NCBI GenBank assembly: GCA_013813345.1
Contig: JACCRW010000188.1
Coordinates: 1 to 14,609 of the forward strand
DNA length: 14,609 nucleotides
Source of the DNA: Actinomycetota bacterium
GTDB taxonomy: Bacteria; Actinomycetota; Thermoleophilia; Gaiellales; Gaiellaceae
Direction: 5' to 3'
Shown: piece after piece, positions 6,351 to 12,635 of the stretch
How positions within the stretch are numbered: the stretch's first letter is position 1
Layout of the letters: the number at the start of each line of letters is the position of its first letter
Notes under the pieces: generated by a model
Databases searched by the model: none
The model's input: only the letters and a program-made list of their open reading frames with translations
What the model was told of the DNA's origin: nothing
Program-made: the position numbers and the translations under genes

Positions 6351-7019
6351 ATGCGGGCGCTGATCGTGGAGGACGACGTCAAGCTGGCTGCGCTCCTGCG
6401 GCGCGGGCTCGTCGAGGAGGGCCACGCCGCCGATATCGCGGCGACCGGCGACGACGCGCTCTGGATGGCCGGCGCGACCGACTACGACGCGATCGTCCTC
6501 GACGTGATGCTGCCCGGGATCGACGGCTTCGAGGTGTGCCGCCGGCTCCGCCGGAGCGAGGTCTGGTCGCCGGTGCTGATGCTGACGGCGCGTGACGCGG
6601 TCGAGGATCGGGTCGCGGGGCTCGACGCGGGTGCGGACGACTACCTGACGAAGCCGTTCTCCTTCGCCGAGCTGCACGCGCGACTACGCGCGCTCGGCCG
6701 TCGCGGCCCGGTCGAGCGCCCGCCTGTGCTCGAGGTCGGCACGCTGCGGCTCGATCCCTCGACGCGGCAGGTCTGGCGCGGGGACGTCGAGATCGCCCTC
6801 TCGACCAAGGAGCTCGCGCTGCTCGAGACGTTCATGCGCCGCCCGGGCCAGGTGCTCTCGCGCTTCGACCTGCTCGAGCACGCGTGGGACTACAGCTACG
6901 AGAACCGCTCCAACGTCGTCGACGTCTACGTCCGCTATCTCCGGGAGAAGCTCGACCGGCCGTTCGGGGAGAACTCGATCGAGACGGTGCGCGGCGCCGG
7001 CTACCGGCTGCGTCGATGA
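6351..7019 (+). CDS. OmpR/PhoB-family response regulator
   Basis: A 222-aa DNA-binding regulator of a two-component system. The receiver domain (1-115) has the acidic pair D8-D9, the phosphorylation site D51 in the LDVMLPG motif, T79 in MLTA, and K101 in TKPF. The C-terminal winged helix (about 125-222) shows ALSTKELALLETFMRRPGQVLSR, the recognition-helix stretch NVVDVYVRYLREKLD, and the wing ending VRGAGYRLRR. Length is standard. The ATG has no ribosome-binding site and is six bases after a -10-like GAGAAT, suggesting a leaderless mRNA. The stop overlaps the kinase start (ATGA). A direct repeat with 11-bp period precedes both this gene and the PepSY gene, so the regulator probably controls both. 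The signal sensed is unknown. Confidence 0.93.
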   Translation: MRALIVEDDVKLAALLRRGLVEEGHAADIAATGDDALWMAGATDYDAIVLDVMLPGIDGFEVCRRLRRSEVWSPVLMLTARDAVEDRVAGLDAGADDYLTKPFSFAELHARLRALGRRGPVERPPVLEVGTLRLDPSTRQVWRGDVEIALSTKELALLETFMRRPGQVLSRFDLLEHAWDYSYENRSNVVDVYVRYLREKLDRPFGENSIETVRGAGYRLRR

Positions 7020-8356
7020 CGCGGCTGCCGATCCGGCTCCGCCTGACGCTCGGGTTCGCCCTTGCGATGGCGCTGCTCCTGGCGGCGACGAGCGTCTTCC
7101 TCTACGTCCGGCTCGGCTCGACTCTTGACGAAGCCGTCGACGACGCGCTCGACGCACGGGCGGCCGAGCTTGCGCCACTGCTCGCCCGAGACGACCTTCG
7201 ACTTGCCGGTGACGACGAGGATCGGTTCGTCCAGGTGCTCGACCGCTCGGGCCGCGCACTCGCCGGGACGCCTGGGGTCGGTCTGGAGCCGGTGCTCGCA
7301 CCTGCACAGCTCGAGCGTGCACGAGCCGAAGCGACGCGGATCGAGCTCGACGCCGTGCGCGGGCTCGACGGTAGCGCCCGTGTCCTCGCTCTCCCCGTCG
7401 ACAGCCGCACGCTCGTCGTCGGCGCCTCCCTGGAGGAGCGCGACGAAGCGCTCGCCGGCCTGCTGAGTGAGCTAGCGCTCGTCGAGCCGATCGCGCTGCT
7501 GCTCGCAGCCCTGCTCGGCTACGGGCTTGCGACCGCGGCACTTCGCCCGGTCGAGTCGATGCGGACCGAGGCGGCGGAGATCTCGGCCGCCGAGCCCGGC
7601 CGACGGCTGTCGCTTCCGCCTGCCGACGACGAGGTCTCGCGGCTCGGCGAGACCTTGAACGCAATGCTCGGCCGGCTCGAGGCCACGCTCGAGCGCGAGC
7701 GCAGCTTCGTCGCGGAGGCGAGCCACGAGCTGCGAACGCCACTCGCGCTCCTGAAGGCGGAGCTGGAGCTCGCTTCCAGCCGGCCGAGGACGCAAGTTGA
7801 GCTCGAACGGGTCGTCCGCTCGGCCGCCGAGGAAACCGACCGGCTCGCCGCGCTCGCCGACGATCTGCTCGTGCTCGCGCAGGCGGACGACGGTCGCCTT
7901 CCGCTCCTGCTCGCGCCCGTCTCGGTCGCCGGCCTCTTCGCCACGGTCGCTCGACGCTTCCGCGGTCGCGTGGAGCACGCGGGCCGCCCGATCGAGATCG
8001 ACGCGCCGGACGGGCTCACGGTCTCGGCGGACCGGCTCCGGCTCGAGCAGGCGCTCGGCAATCTCGTCGAGAACGCGTTCCGGCACGGACGCGGAGCCGT
8101 CCACCTCGTCGCGCTCGAGCGGCCGGATCGGGTCGAGCTCCACGTCGAGGACGAGGGGCCGGGGTTTCCACCCGAGTTCCTCCCGCGTGCGTTCGAGCGC
8201 TTCGCTCGCGCCGACGAGGCGCGCGGCAGTAGCGGCGCGGGCCTGGGGCTCGCGCTCGTCCAGGCGATCGCAACCGCACACGACGGGTCCGCACGTGCGA
8301 TCAACCGCTCGGCCGGCGGAGCCGACGTCTGGTTCTCCGTCCGGCCGAGGTCCTAG
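7016..8356 (+). CDS. Membrane sensor histidine kinase
   Basis: A 446-aa sensor kinase that partners the preceding regulator. The first membrane helix is about residues 9-31. The extracytoplasmic sensor segment (32-152) is acidic and rich in Leu/Ala/Arg, without a recognisable PAS or Cache motif, and a second helix follows at about 155-177. A HAMP domain (about 178-228, beginning RPVESM) leads to HisKA with the phospho-accepting H237 in SHELRTP. The ELRT that follows is the motif linked to phosphatase activity. The ATPase domain has the N box around N349-N353 (NLVENAFRHG), G1 at D379-G383 (DEGPGF) and G2 at about 407-412 (GAGLGL). The start ATG overlaps the regulator stop by four bases. Layout resembles small EnvZ-like kinases. 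The neighbouring secreted PepSY protein is a candidate modulator, by inference. Confidence 0.93.
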   Translation: MTRLPIRLRLTLGFALAMALLLAATSVFLYVRLGSTLDEAVDDALDARAAELAPLLARDDLRLAGDDEDRFVQVLDRSGRALAGTPGVGLEPVLAPAQLERARAEATRIELDAVRGLDGSARVLALPVDSRTLVVGASLEERDEALAGLLSELALVEPIALLLAALLGYGLATAALRPVESMRTEAAEISAAEPGRRLSLPPADDEVSRLGETLNAMLGRLEATLERERSFVAEASHELRTPLALLKAELELASSRPRTQVELERVVRSAAEETDRLAALADDLLVLAQADDGRLPLLLAPVSVAGLFATVARRFRGRVEHAGRPIEIDAPDGLTVSADRLRLEQALGNLVENAFRHGRGAVHLVALERPDRVELHVEDEGPGFPPEFLPRAFERFARADEARGSSGAGLGLALVQAIATAHDGSARAINRSAGGADVWFSVRPRS

Positions 8357-8376
8357 AGTCGGTCCAACCGACCTCG
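8346..8376 (+). other. Alternative hairpins at the end of the kinase gene
   Basis: GTCGGT-CCA-ACCGAC (8358-8372) is a perfect 6-bp stem with a 3-nt loop. CGAGGTC (8346-8352) can instead pair with GACCTCG (8370-8376). The two share bases, so they exclude each other. No U-run follows. TAGAGT at 8354-8359 also fits a -10 box for the next small gene. The roles (terminator, operator or promoter) cannot be separated by eye. Confidence 0.3.
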
Positions 8377-8386
8377 AGGGAGGCAC

Positions 8387-8608
8387 ATGGCAGGCAATCG
8401 GATCGCCGGTGGGGAGCACGCGGGGGAGCATGCGGAAGAGCTGTTGCAGATCGAGGAAGCCGACGCCTGGTTCGAGTACCTCGAGGCGACGCGCGGCCAG
8501 GGCGAGAAGCGCTACGCCGAGGTCGAGCCCTGGGCCTACGCCCGGCTCTCGCAGCGCCTTCGCGGCGTGCACGCTCGCCGCGCGCGGCTGCGCCCCGCCG
8601 CAGCCTGA
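8387..8608 (+). CDS. Small hypothetical protein, 73 aa
   Basis: I do not recognise this protein. It is 73 aa, starts at an ATG with a good ribosome-binding site (GGGAGG at 8378-8383) and has no membrane segment or signal peptide. The N-terminal half is acidic and His/Glu-rich (GGEHAGEHAEELLQIEEADAW). The middle is aromatic (WFEYLEATRG, YAEVEPWAYARL), and the C-terminal part is strongly basic (RLRGVHARRARLRP). It looks like a short, helical, charge-segregated soluble protein that might bind nucleic acid or another protein. It lies 30 bp after the kinase gene and 148 bp before rne. The clear ribosome-binding site and normal codon style make it likely to be real, but no function can be given. 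Confidence 0.6.
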   Translation: MAGNRIAGGEHAGEHAEELLQIEEADAWFEYLEATRGQGEKRYAEVEPWAYARLSQRLRGVHARRARLRPAAA

Positions 8609-8654
8609 GTTATCGAGCGCAGACCCGGTCCGCAGAGCCGTCAGGCCCGGCTGC

Positions 8655-8660
8655 TAGCCT
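8655..8660 (+). promoter_or_regulatory. Candidate -10 box in the rne upstream region
   Basis: TAGCCT fits TANNNT and would yield a leader of about 90 nt for rne. No good -35 is visible. TACGTT at 8677-8682 is an alternative. An inverted repeat GCCTGT-CC-ACAGGC lies at 8658-8671. Confidence 0.25.
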
Positions 8661-8696
8661 GTCCACAGGCCATGCCTACGTTTTTCATCACTCGCA

Positions 8697-8738
8697 GCGC
8701 GCGACCGGCCGCATCCGCGGCCGTGTCTTTGCGCGCGC
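8697..8738 (+). promoter_or_regulatory. Two-tier hairpin in the rne leader
   Basis: An inner perfect 7-bp stem CGGCCGC / GCGGCCG (8706-8712 with 8717-8723) has an ATCC loop. It is enclosed by an outer 7-bp stem GCGCGCG / CGCGCGC (8697-8703 with 8732-8738) across an uneven interior loop. It ends 7 nt before the AGGAG of rne. In E. coli, rne mRNA is controlled by RNase E acting on structured 5' leader elements. A similar role here is inferred from position only. Confidence 0.4.
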
Positions 8739-8745
8739 CCACCCT

Positions 8746-8750
8746 AGGAG
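8746..8750 (+). promoter_or_regulatory. Ribosome-binding site that fixes the TTG start of rne
   Basis: AGGAG lies 6 nt before the TTG at 8757. No ATG or GTG in the same frame has comparable support, so TTG is taken as the start. Confidence 0.65.
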
Positions 8751-8756
8751 AAGCAC

Positions 8757-11612
8757 TTGTCACCCTGGTTTCGACGCAAGCGCAAACAGAACGAGCAGCA
8801 GGCAGCCGAAGCGGCCCCTGCACCAGAACCACCGCCTGAGGCGGTAGCACCCGAATCACCGCAAACCGGCGAAGCTGAGGCCGGAACGGATGGAGCACCC
8901 AAGCGCCGCCGCGGCAATCGTGGCGGGCGCGGGCGCAAGAAGCCCGGTTCCGCCACTCTCGGCGAGCAGACCGCTCCCGAGCCCGAGCAGACCGAGCGGC
9001 CGCGGCGCGAGCGCCAGGCCCAGCGAGGTCCGGCGGGCGAACGCAGCCAGCGCCAGGAGCGTCGCGCCAACCAGCAGGCCAATCGACGGCGCGTCCCGCA
9101 AAAGCGGGCGCCACTGCCGAAGGCGAAGCGCGAGCTCCTGATCTCGGTCGACGTCGGCGAGCAGCGCGTCGCGATCGTCGAGGACGACCGCGTCGCCGAG
9201 GTCTATCTCGAGCGCCCCGACAAACGCTCGATCGCCGGCAACATCTACCTCGGCACGGTCGACAACGTCCTGCCGGGGATGGAGGCCGCGTTCGTCGAGA
9301 TCGGGCTCGAGAAGAACGGCTTCCTCTACGTCGACGAGATCGTCGTCCCGGAGCTCGAGGGCAAGCGACACGGCAAGAAGATCACAGACCTGATCGCGCG
9401 CGGCCAGGAGATCCTCGTCCAGGCCGTCAAGGATCCGATGAAGACGAAGGGCGCGCGGCTGACGACCGAGATCTCGCTTCCCGGCCGCTTCCTCGTCTTT
9501 GTTCCGCAGGGCGAGGGGCTCGGCGTCTCGCGCAGGCTCGACGACGCCGAGCGCGCACGTCTGAAGGAGATCATCAAGGGGCTCGAGGCCAAGGAGGGCG
9601 GGATCATCGTCCGCACCGCGGCCGAGGGCGCGTCCGCCGAGGACATCGAGCGCGACCTCGTCTTCCTCCAGCGACTCTGGAAGACGATCCAGGCGAAGGC
9701 GAAGTCCTCGAAGGCGCCGGCCCTCGTCTACCAGGAGGCCGAGCTGCCGCTGCGCATCGTCCGCGATCTCTTCGCAGGCGATTTCGAGAGCGCCCAGATC
9801 GACCACGAGCGCACCTTCAAGCGGATCGTCGGCTACCTGAAGAAGACCTCGCCCCACATGCTGGAGCGCGTCCACCGCTACAAGGAGAAGACGCCGCTCT
9901 TCGAAGGCACGGGCGTCGATGCCGAGATCCGCTCGACGCTCTCGCGCCGCGTCGACCTACCATCGGGCGGCTACCTCGTCTTCGACTACGCCGAGGCGTT
10001 CACCGTGATCGACGTCAACACCGGGCGCTTCGTCGGCTCGCGCTCGAAGAGCTCGGGCGCGCGGCTCGAGGACACGATCACGAAGAACAACCTCGAGGCG
10101 GTCAAGGAGGTCGTCCGCCAACTCCGCCTTCGCGACATCGGCGGGATCATCGTGATCGACTTCATCGACATGGCCAACCCGAAGAACCGGGCCCAGGTCG
10201 AGGAGGCGCTGCGCAACGAGCTCGAGCGGGATCGAACCAAGACCTACGTCGTCGAGATCTCGCCGCTCGGGCTCGTCGAGATGACGCGCCAGAACGTCAC
10301 CGACGGCCCCCGCGAGATCCTGACCAAGAAGTGCCCAACCTGCGACGGCGACGGAATCGTCGTCTCAGAGGCCACGGCCGCAATGGAAGTCGAGCGGCGC
10401 CTGCGCGTGCTCGCCGCCGGCTCGCGGGCCCAGGCGTTCCGCGTCGAGGTCAGCGCACGTACGGCGGCGCTCTTGATCGGCTCGGGCGCCAACCGCCTCA
10501 CCGAGATCGAAGCCGCCTCGAAGAAGCGCTTCTTCTTCGTGCCCAAGGAGGGCGTGCACGCCGATCATCTCGCGGTGCTCGCCGAAGGCAAGCTCGCCGA
10601 TCTCCAGCCCGAGACGCCGGTCGCCGAGGGCTCCGAAGTCGAGCTGAAGCTGGTCGAGCTCGGCCTGCACGACGCGCGCGCGGCCGCCGGCAAGCTCGAC
10701 GGGCTCGACGTGATCGTGGGCGGCGCCGCGAAGCTCGTTGGCAAGAAGGCCAAAGTCCGGATCGAGCGCGTGCTCGACGGCTCGGCCTACGCGACGTTGC
10801 TCTCCGGCGCCGTAGCGGCGCCGGAAGCGATCACCTTCGAGAGCGAGGCCGAGAAGCCGACCCGCGCCCCCAGCCGGGCGAGGAAGGCCGCGGAGGATGC
10901 GGACGAGACCGACGTCGCGGAGCTCGACGACGAGCTCGAGGAGGCCGGCTCGGCCGAGCTGGACGTCGAGGCCGAGGCCGACGAGGAGCCCGAGGAGCCC
11001 GAGGAGCAGGAGACCGCCGACGGCGACGAAGCTCCCGTGAAGAAGAAGACGCGCAGAGGCTCGCGCGGTGGGCGCAACCGCAAGAAGAAGCCGGTCACGG
11101 ACGCCGACGCCGATGCGGAGGGGCTCGTCGACGTCGCGCTCGAAGCCGATGAGATTCCCGTCGACCCAGGCGCCGAAGACGAGCCCGAGGCAGGAGCTGC
11201 GAGCGCGCCGAAGTCGCGTACCCCACGCATCCATGTCCCGAGCTTCGATCTCGACGACGGAGCCGGCGACGCAAAGCCGAAGCCGCGTTCGCGACCCAAG
11301 CCCGCAACAGCGCTCGTTGGCGAGGAGCCGAACGTCGAGGCCGATTCGAAGGCTGAACTGGACGAGGCCGAAGCGAACGACGGGCCGGAGCCGGCGAAGA
11401 GGAAGACCCGCCGCGGATCGCGCGGCGGCCGGAACCGGAAGAAGAAGCCCGTGGTCGCCTCCGAGAACGGCGACACCCCCGAACAGGGCGAAGCCGAGCA
11501 GTCGGCGGCCGTCGCCGTGGCGGCTCCCGATCGCCCGGCGAGCAAGCCGGCGACCGACGACGCTACGACCGACGACTACGTGCCGATGTCCGAGTGGGGC
11601 GACGAGATCTAG
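8757..11612 (+). CDS. rne: Ribonuclease E/G family endoribonuclease
   Basis: A 951-aa single-strand-specific endoribonuclease for mRNA decay and rRNA/tRNA processing. The catalytic core lies in the middle (about 125-690), with charged, disordered tails on both sides. An S1 RNA-binding domain (about 160-235) starts at GNIYLGTVDNVLPGMEAAFVEIG. The metal-binding aspartates are D419 (VIDVNTGRF) and D468 (VIDFIDM), matching E. coli D303 and D346. The zinc-link cysteines are C526-x-x-C529 (KCPTCDGDG). Six extra residues (around 428-436) lie between the aspartates compared with E. coli. The N-tail has an Arg/Gly/Lys cluster at 49-63. The acidic C-tail carries two near-identical basic blocks at 762-779 and 881-898, which may bind RNA or degradosome partners. 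It starts with TTG after a good ribosome-binding site. Placement before rplU is usual in actinobacteria. Confidence 0.95.
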   Translation: MSPWFRRKRKQNEQQAAEAAPAPEPPPEAVAPESPQTGEAEAGTDGAPKRRRGNRGGRGRKKPGSATLGEQTAPEPEQTERPRRERQAQRGPAGERSQRQERRANQQANRRRVPQKRAPLPKAKRELLISVDVGEQRVAIVEDDRVAEVYLERPDKRSIAGNIYLGTVDNVLPGMEAAFVEIGLEKNGFLYVDEIVVPELEGKRHGKKITDLIARGQEILVQAVKDPMKTKGARLTTEISLPGRFLVFVPQGEGLGVSRRLDDAERARLKEIIKGLEAKEGGIIVRTAAEGASAEDIERDLVFLQRLWKTIQAKAKSSKAPALVYQEAELPLRIVRDLFAGDFESAQIDHERTFKRIVGYLKKTSPHMLERVHRYKEKTPLFEGTGVDAEIRSTLSRRVDLPSGGYLVFDYAEAFTVIDVNTGRFVGSRSKSSGARLEDTITKNNLEAVKEVVRQLRLRDIGGIIVIDFIDMANPKNRAQVEEALRNELERDRTKTYVVEISPLGLVEMTRQNVTDGPREILTKKCPTCDGDGIVVSEATAAMEVERRLRVLAAGSRAQAFRVEVSARTAALLIGSGANRLTEIEAASKKRFFFVPKEGVHADHLAVLAEGKLADLQPETPVAEGSEVELKLVELGLHDARAAAGKLDGLDVIVGGAAKLVGKKAKVRIERVLDGSAYATLLSGAVAAPEAITFESEAEKPTRAPSRARKAAEDADETDVAELDDELEEAGSAELDVEAEADEEPEEPEEQETADGDEAPVKKKTRRGSRGGRNRKKKPVTDADADAEGLVDVALEADEIPVDPGAEDEPEAGAASAPKSRTPRIHVPSFDLDDGAGDAKPKPRSRPKPATALVGEEPNVEADSKAELDEAEANDGPEPAKRKTRRGSRGGRNRKKKPVVASENGDTPEQGEAEQSAAVAVAAPDRPASKPATDDATTDDYVPMSEWGDEI

Positions 11613-11633
11613 CCGTCAGAAGCGGGTGTTCGC

Positions 11634-11639
11634 TACAAT
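11634..11639 (+). promoter_or_regulatory. Candidate -10 box of rplU-rpmA
   Basis: TACAAT is close to the -10 consensus and lies 22 nt after the rne stop. Transcription would start near 11646, giving a leader of about 35 nt that holds a hairpin. No clear -35 is found. Confidence 0.5.
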
Positions 11640-11648
11640 CCCTCGGCT

Positions 11649-11667
11649 CGCGGGCGCCTAGCCCGCG
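11649..11667 (+). promoter_or_regulatory. Leader hairpin before rplU
   Basis: CGCGGGC (11649-11655) pairs perfectly with GCCCGCG (11661-11667) around a GCCTA loop and is followed by TTT. It may be a weak rne terminator, or a leader structure of rplU if TACAAT upstream is the promoter. The L21 ATG begins 13 nt after the stem. Confidence 0.45.
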
Positions 11668-11679
11668 TTTCGCACGCCT

Positions 11680-12219
11680 ATGAGCTCTTACGCAATCATC
11701 TCCGTCGGTGGCAAGCAGTACCGCGTCCACGAGGGCGAGCGACTGCTCGTGGACCGACTCCCGCACGGCGAGGGTAAGACGTTCGAACCGACGGTGCTCC
11801 TGACGGGCGGCGGCGACGGCGGCCCGAACCTCTCGCCGAGCGCCACCGTCACCGCGCGCGTCGTCGCAGATGTGAAGGGCGAGAAGATCCGGATCGGCAA
11901 GTACCGGCCGAAGAACGGCTACAAGAAGCACACCGGCTTCCGGGCGAGCCTCTCGCAGATCCAGATCGAGTCGATCGGCGCCTCCAAGCCACGGAAGACC
12001 GAGTCCGCCAAGGCCGAGGCTCCCGTGGCAGCGCCCGAGCGGGTCAAGGGGATGCCGGCCGGCTACGACGAGCTGACCGTCGCGGAGATCAAGGAGCAAT
12101 CGACCGGCTGGAATCGCCCAATGCTGGAGGCCGCGCTCGACTACGAGCAGGCGAACGCCGCGCGGAAGGGCGCGCTCGCCGCGCTCGAATCCGCGCTTGC
12201 GGCGAAGGAGGACGACTAA
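11680..12219 (+). CDS. rplU: Ribosomal protein L21 (bL21) with C-terminal extension
   Basis: A 179-aa protein. Residues 1-100 are a normal L21: YAIISVGGKQYRVHEGERLLVDRL at the start, and KIRIGKYRPKNGYKKHTGFRASLSQIQIESI for the 23S rRNA-binding end. L21 is usually about 100 aa. Here a Lys/Ala/Glu/Pro linker (101-125) leads to a helical module (126-176) with YDELTVAEIKEQ..., then YEQANAARKGALAALESAL. This resembles short Rho-N/SAP-like helical domains found at the ends of various actinobacterial proteins, though the naming is from memory. The ATG has no Shine-Dalgarno sequence. It is followed by rpmA, the universal partner, after a 164-nt structured spacer. Identity of the core is certain, the role of the extension unknown. 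Confidence 0.95.
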   Translation: MSSYAIISVGGKQYRVHEGERLLVDRLPHGEGKTFEPTVLLTGGGDGGPNLSPSATVTARVVADVKGEKIRIGKYRPKNGYKKHTGFRASLSQIQIESIGASKPRKTESAKAEAPVAAPERVKGMPAGYDELTVAEIKEQSTGWNRPMLEAALDYEQANAARKGALAALESALAAKEDD

Positions 12220-12249
12220 GTGTCCGCCTGGGCGATGCCCTCCGGGTTC

Positions 12250-12352
12250 CTGAGCCGCGATCACGCTGCGCGCTGCGGCGTCCTCAGTCGCGCCGATAGT
12301 GGAACTATCGGCGCTCCCTGCGTCCTTGCATCGCTTGGTGCTCGCGGCTCAG
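12250..12352 (+). repeat. 103-nt imperfect palindrome in rplU-rpmA spacer
   Basis: The outer arms CTGAGCCGCGA (12250-12260) and TCGCGGCTCAG (12342-12352) are perfect reverse complements. The inner arms GCGCCGATAGT (12290-12300) and ACTATCGGCGC (12304-12314) are also perfect, around a GGA loop. Between them the arms are only partly complementary. The element fills most of the 164-nt gap and ends 19 nt before the rpmA ribosome-binding site. The shape suggests a fold-back repeat (REP- or MITE-like) or a structured mRNA spacer. There is no U-run for a standard terminator and no credible coding sequence. Confidence 0.65.
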
Positions 12353-12383
12353 CAACGCGGCAACATCACCCAGGAGGACACTA

Positions 12384-12635
12384 ATGGCACACAAGAAGGG
12401 TCTCGGCTCCTCCCGGAACGGGCGCGACTCGAACGCCCAGCGCCTCGGCGTCAAGGTCTTCGGGGGCCAGCAGATCAAGGCCGGCGGGATCATCGTGCGC
12501 CAGCGCGGAACGCGTTTCCGCCCAGGCCCCGGCACCGGCCTCGGCCGCGACCACACGATCTTCGCGACGCAGGCCGGGACGGTCGAGTTCCGCACGAGCG
12601 GCGAGAAGCGCACGATTGCCGTTCTTTCCGACTAA
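12384..12635 (+). CDS. rpmA: Ribosomal protein L27 (bL27)
   Basis: An 83-aa ribosomal protein whose N-terminal tail reaches toward the peptidyl-transferase centre. The start MAHKKGLGSSRNGRDSNAQRLGVKVFGG is the classic L27 sequence, with no Firmicutes-type cleavable N-terminal extension. GTRFRPGPGTGLGRDHTIFA is the central loop. Length is standard. A strong ribosome-binding site AGGAGG (12372-12377) lies 6 nt before the ATG. The last codons and the stop lie inside a perfect hairpin with the TAA in its loop. It sits between rplU and obg as in most bacteria. Confidence 0.97.
   Translation: MAHKKGLGSSRNGRDSNAQRLGVKVFGGQQIKAGGIIVRQRGTRFRPGPGTGLGRDHTIFATQAGTVEFRTSGEKRTIAVLSD

Noticed and set aside
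7472..8572. A 366-aa minus-strand frame opposite the histidine kinase
   Set aside because: It is opposite a kinase with all catalytic boxes. It has no recognisable domain or ribosome-binding site.
8724..8730. T-rich stretch after the rne leader hairpin as a Rho-independent terminator
   Set aside because: The run is broken (TGTCTTT) and the structure sits only about 30 nt before a strong ribosome-binding site, so a leader element is more likely than a terminator.
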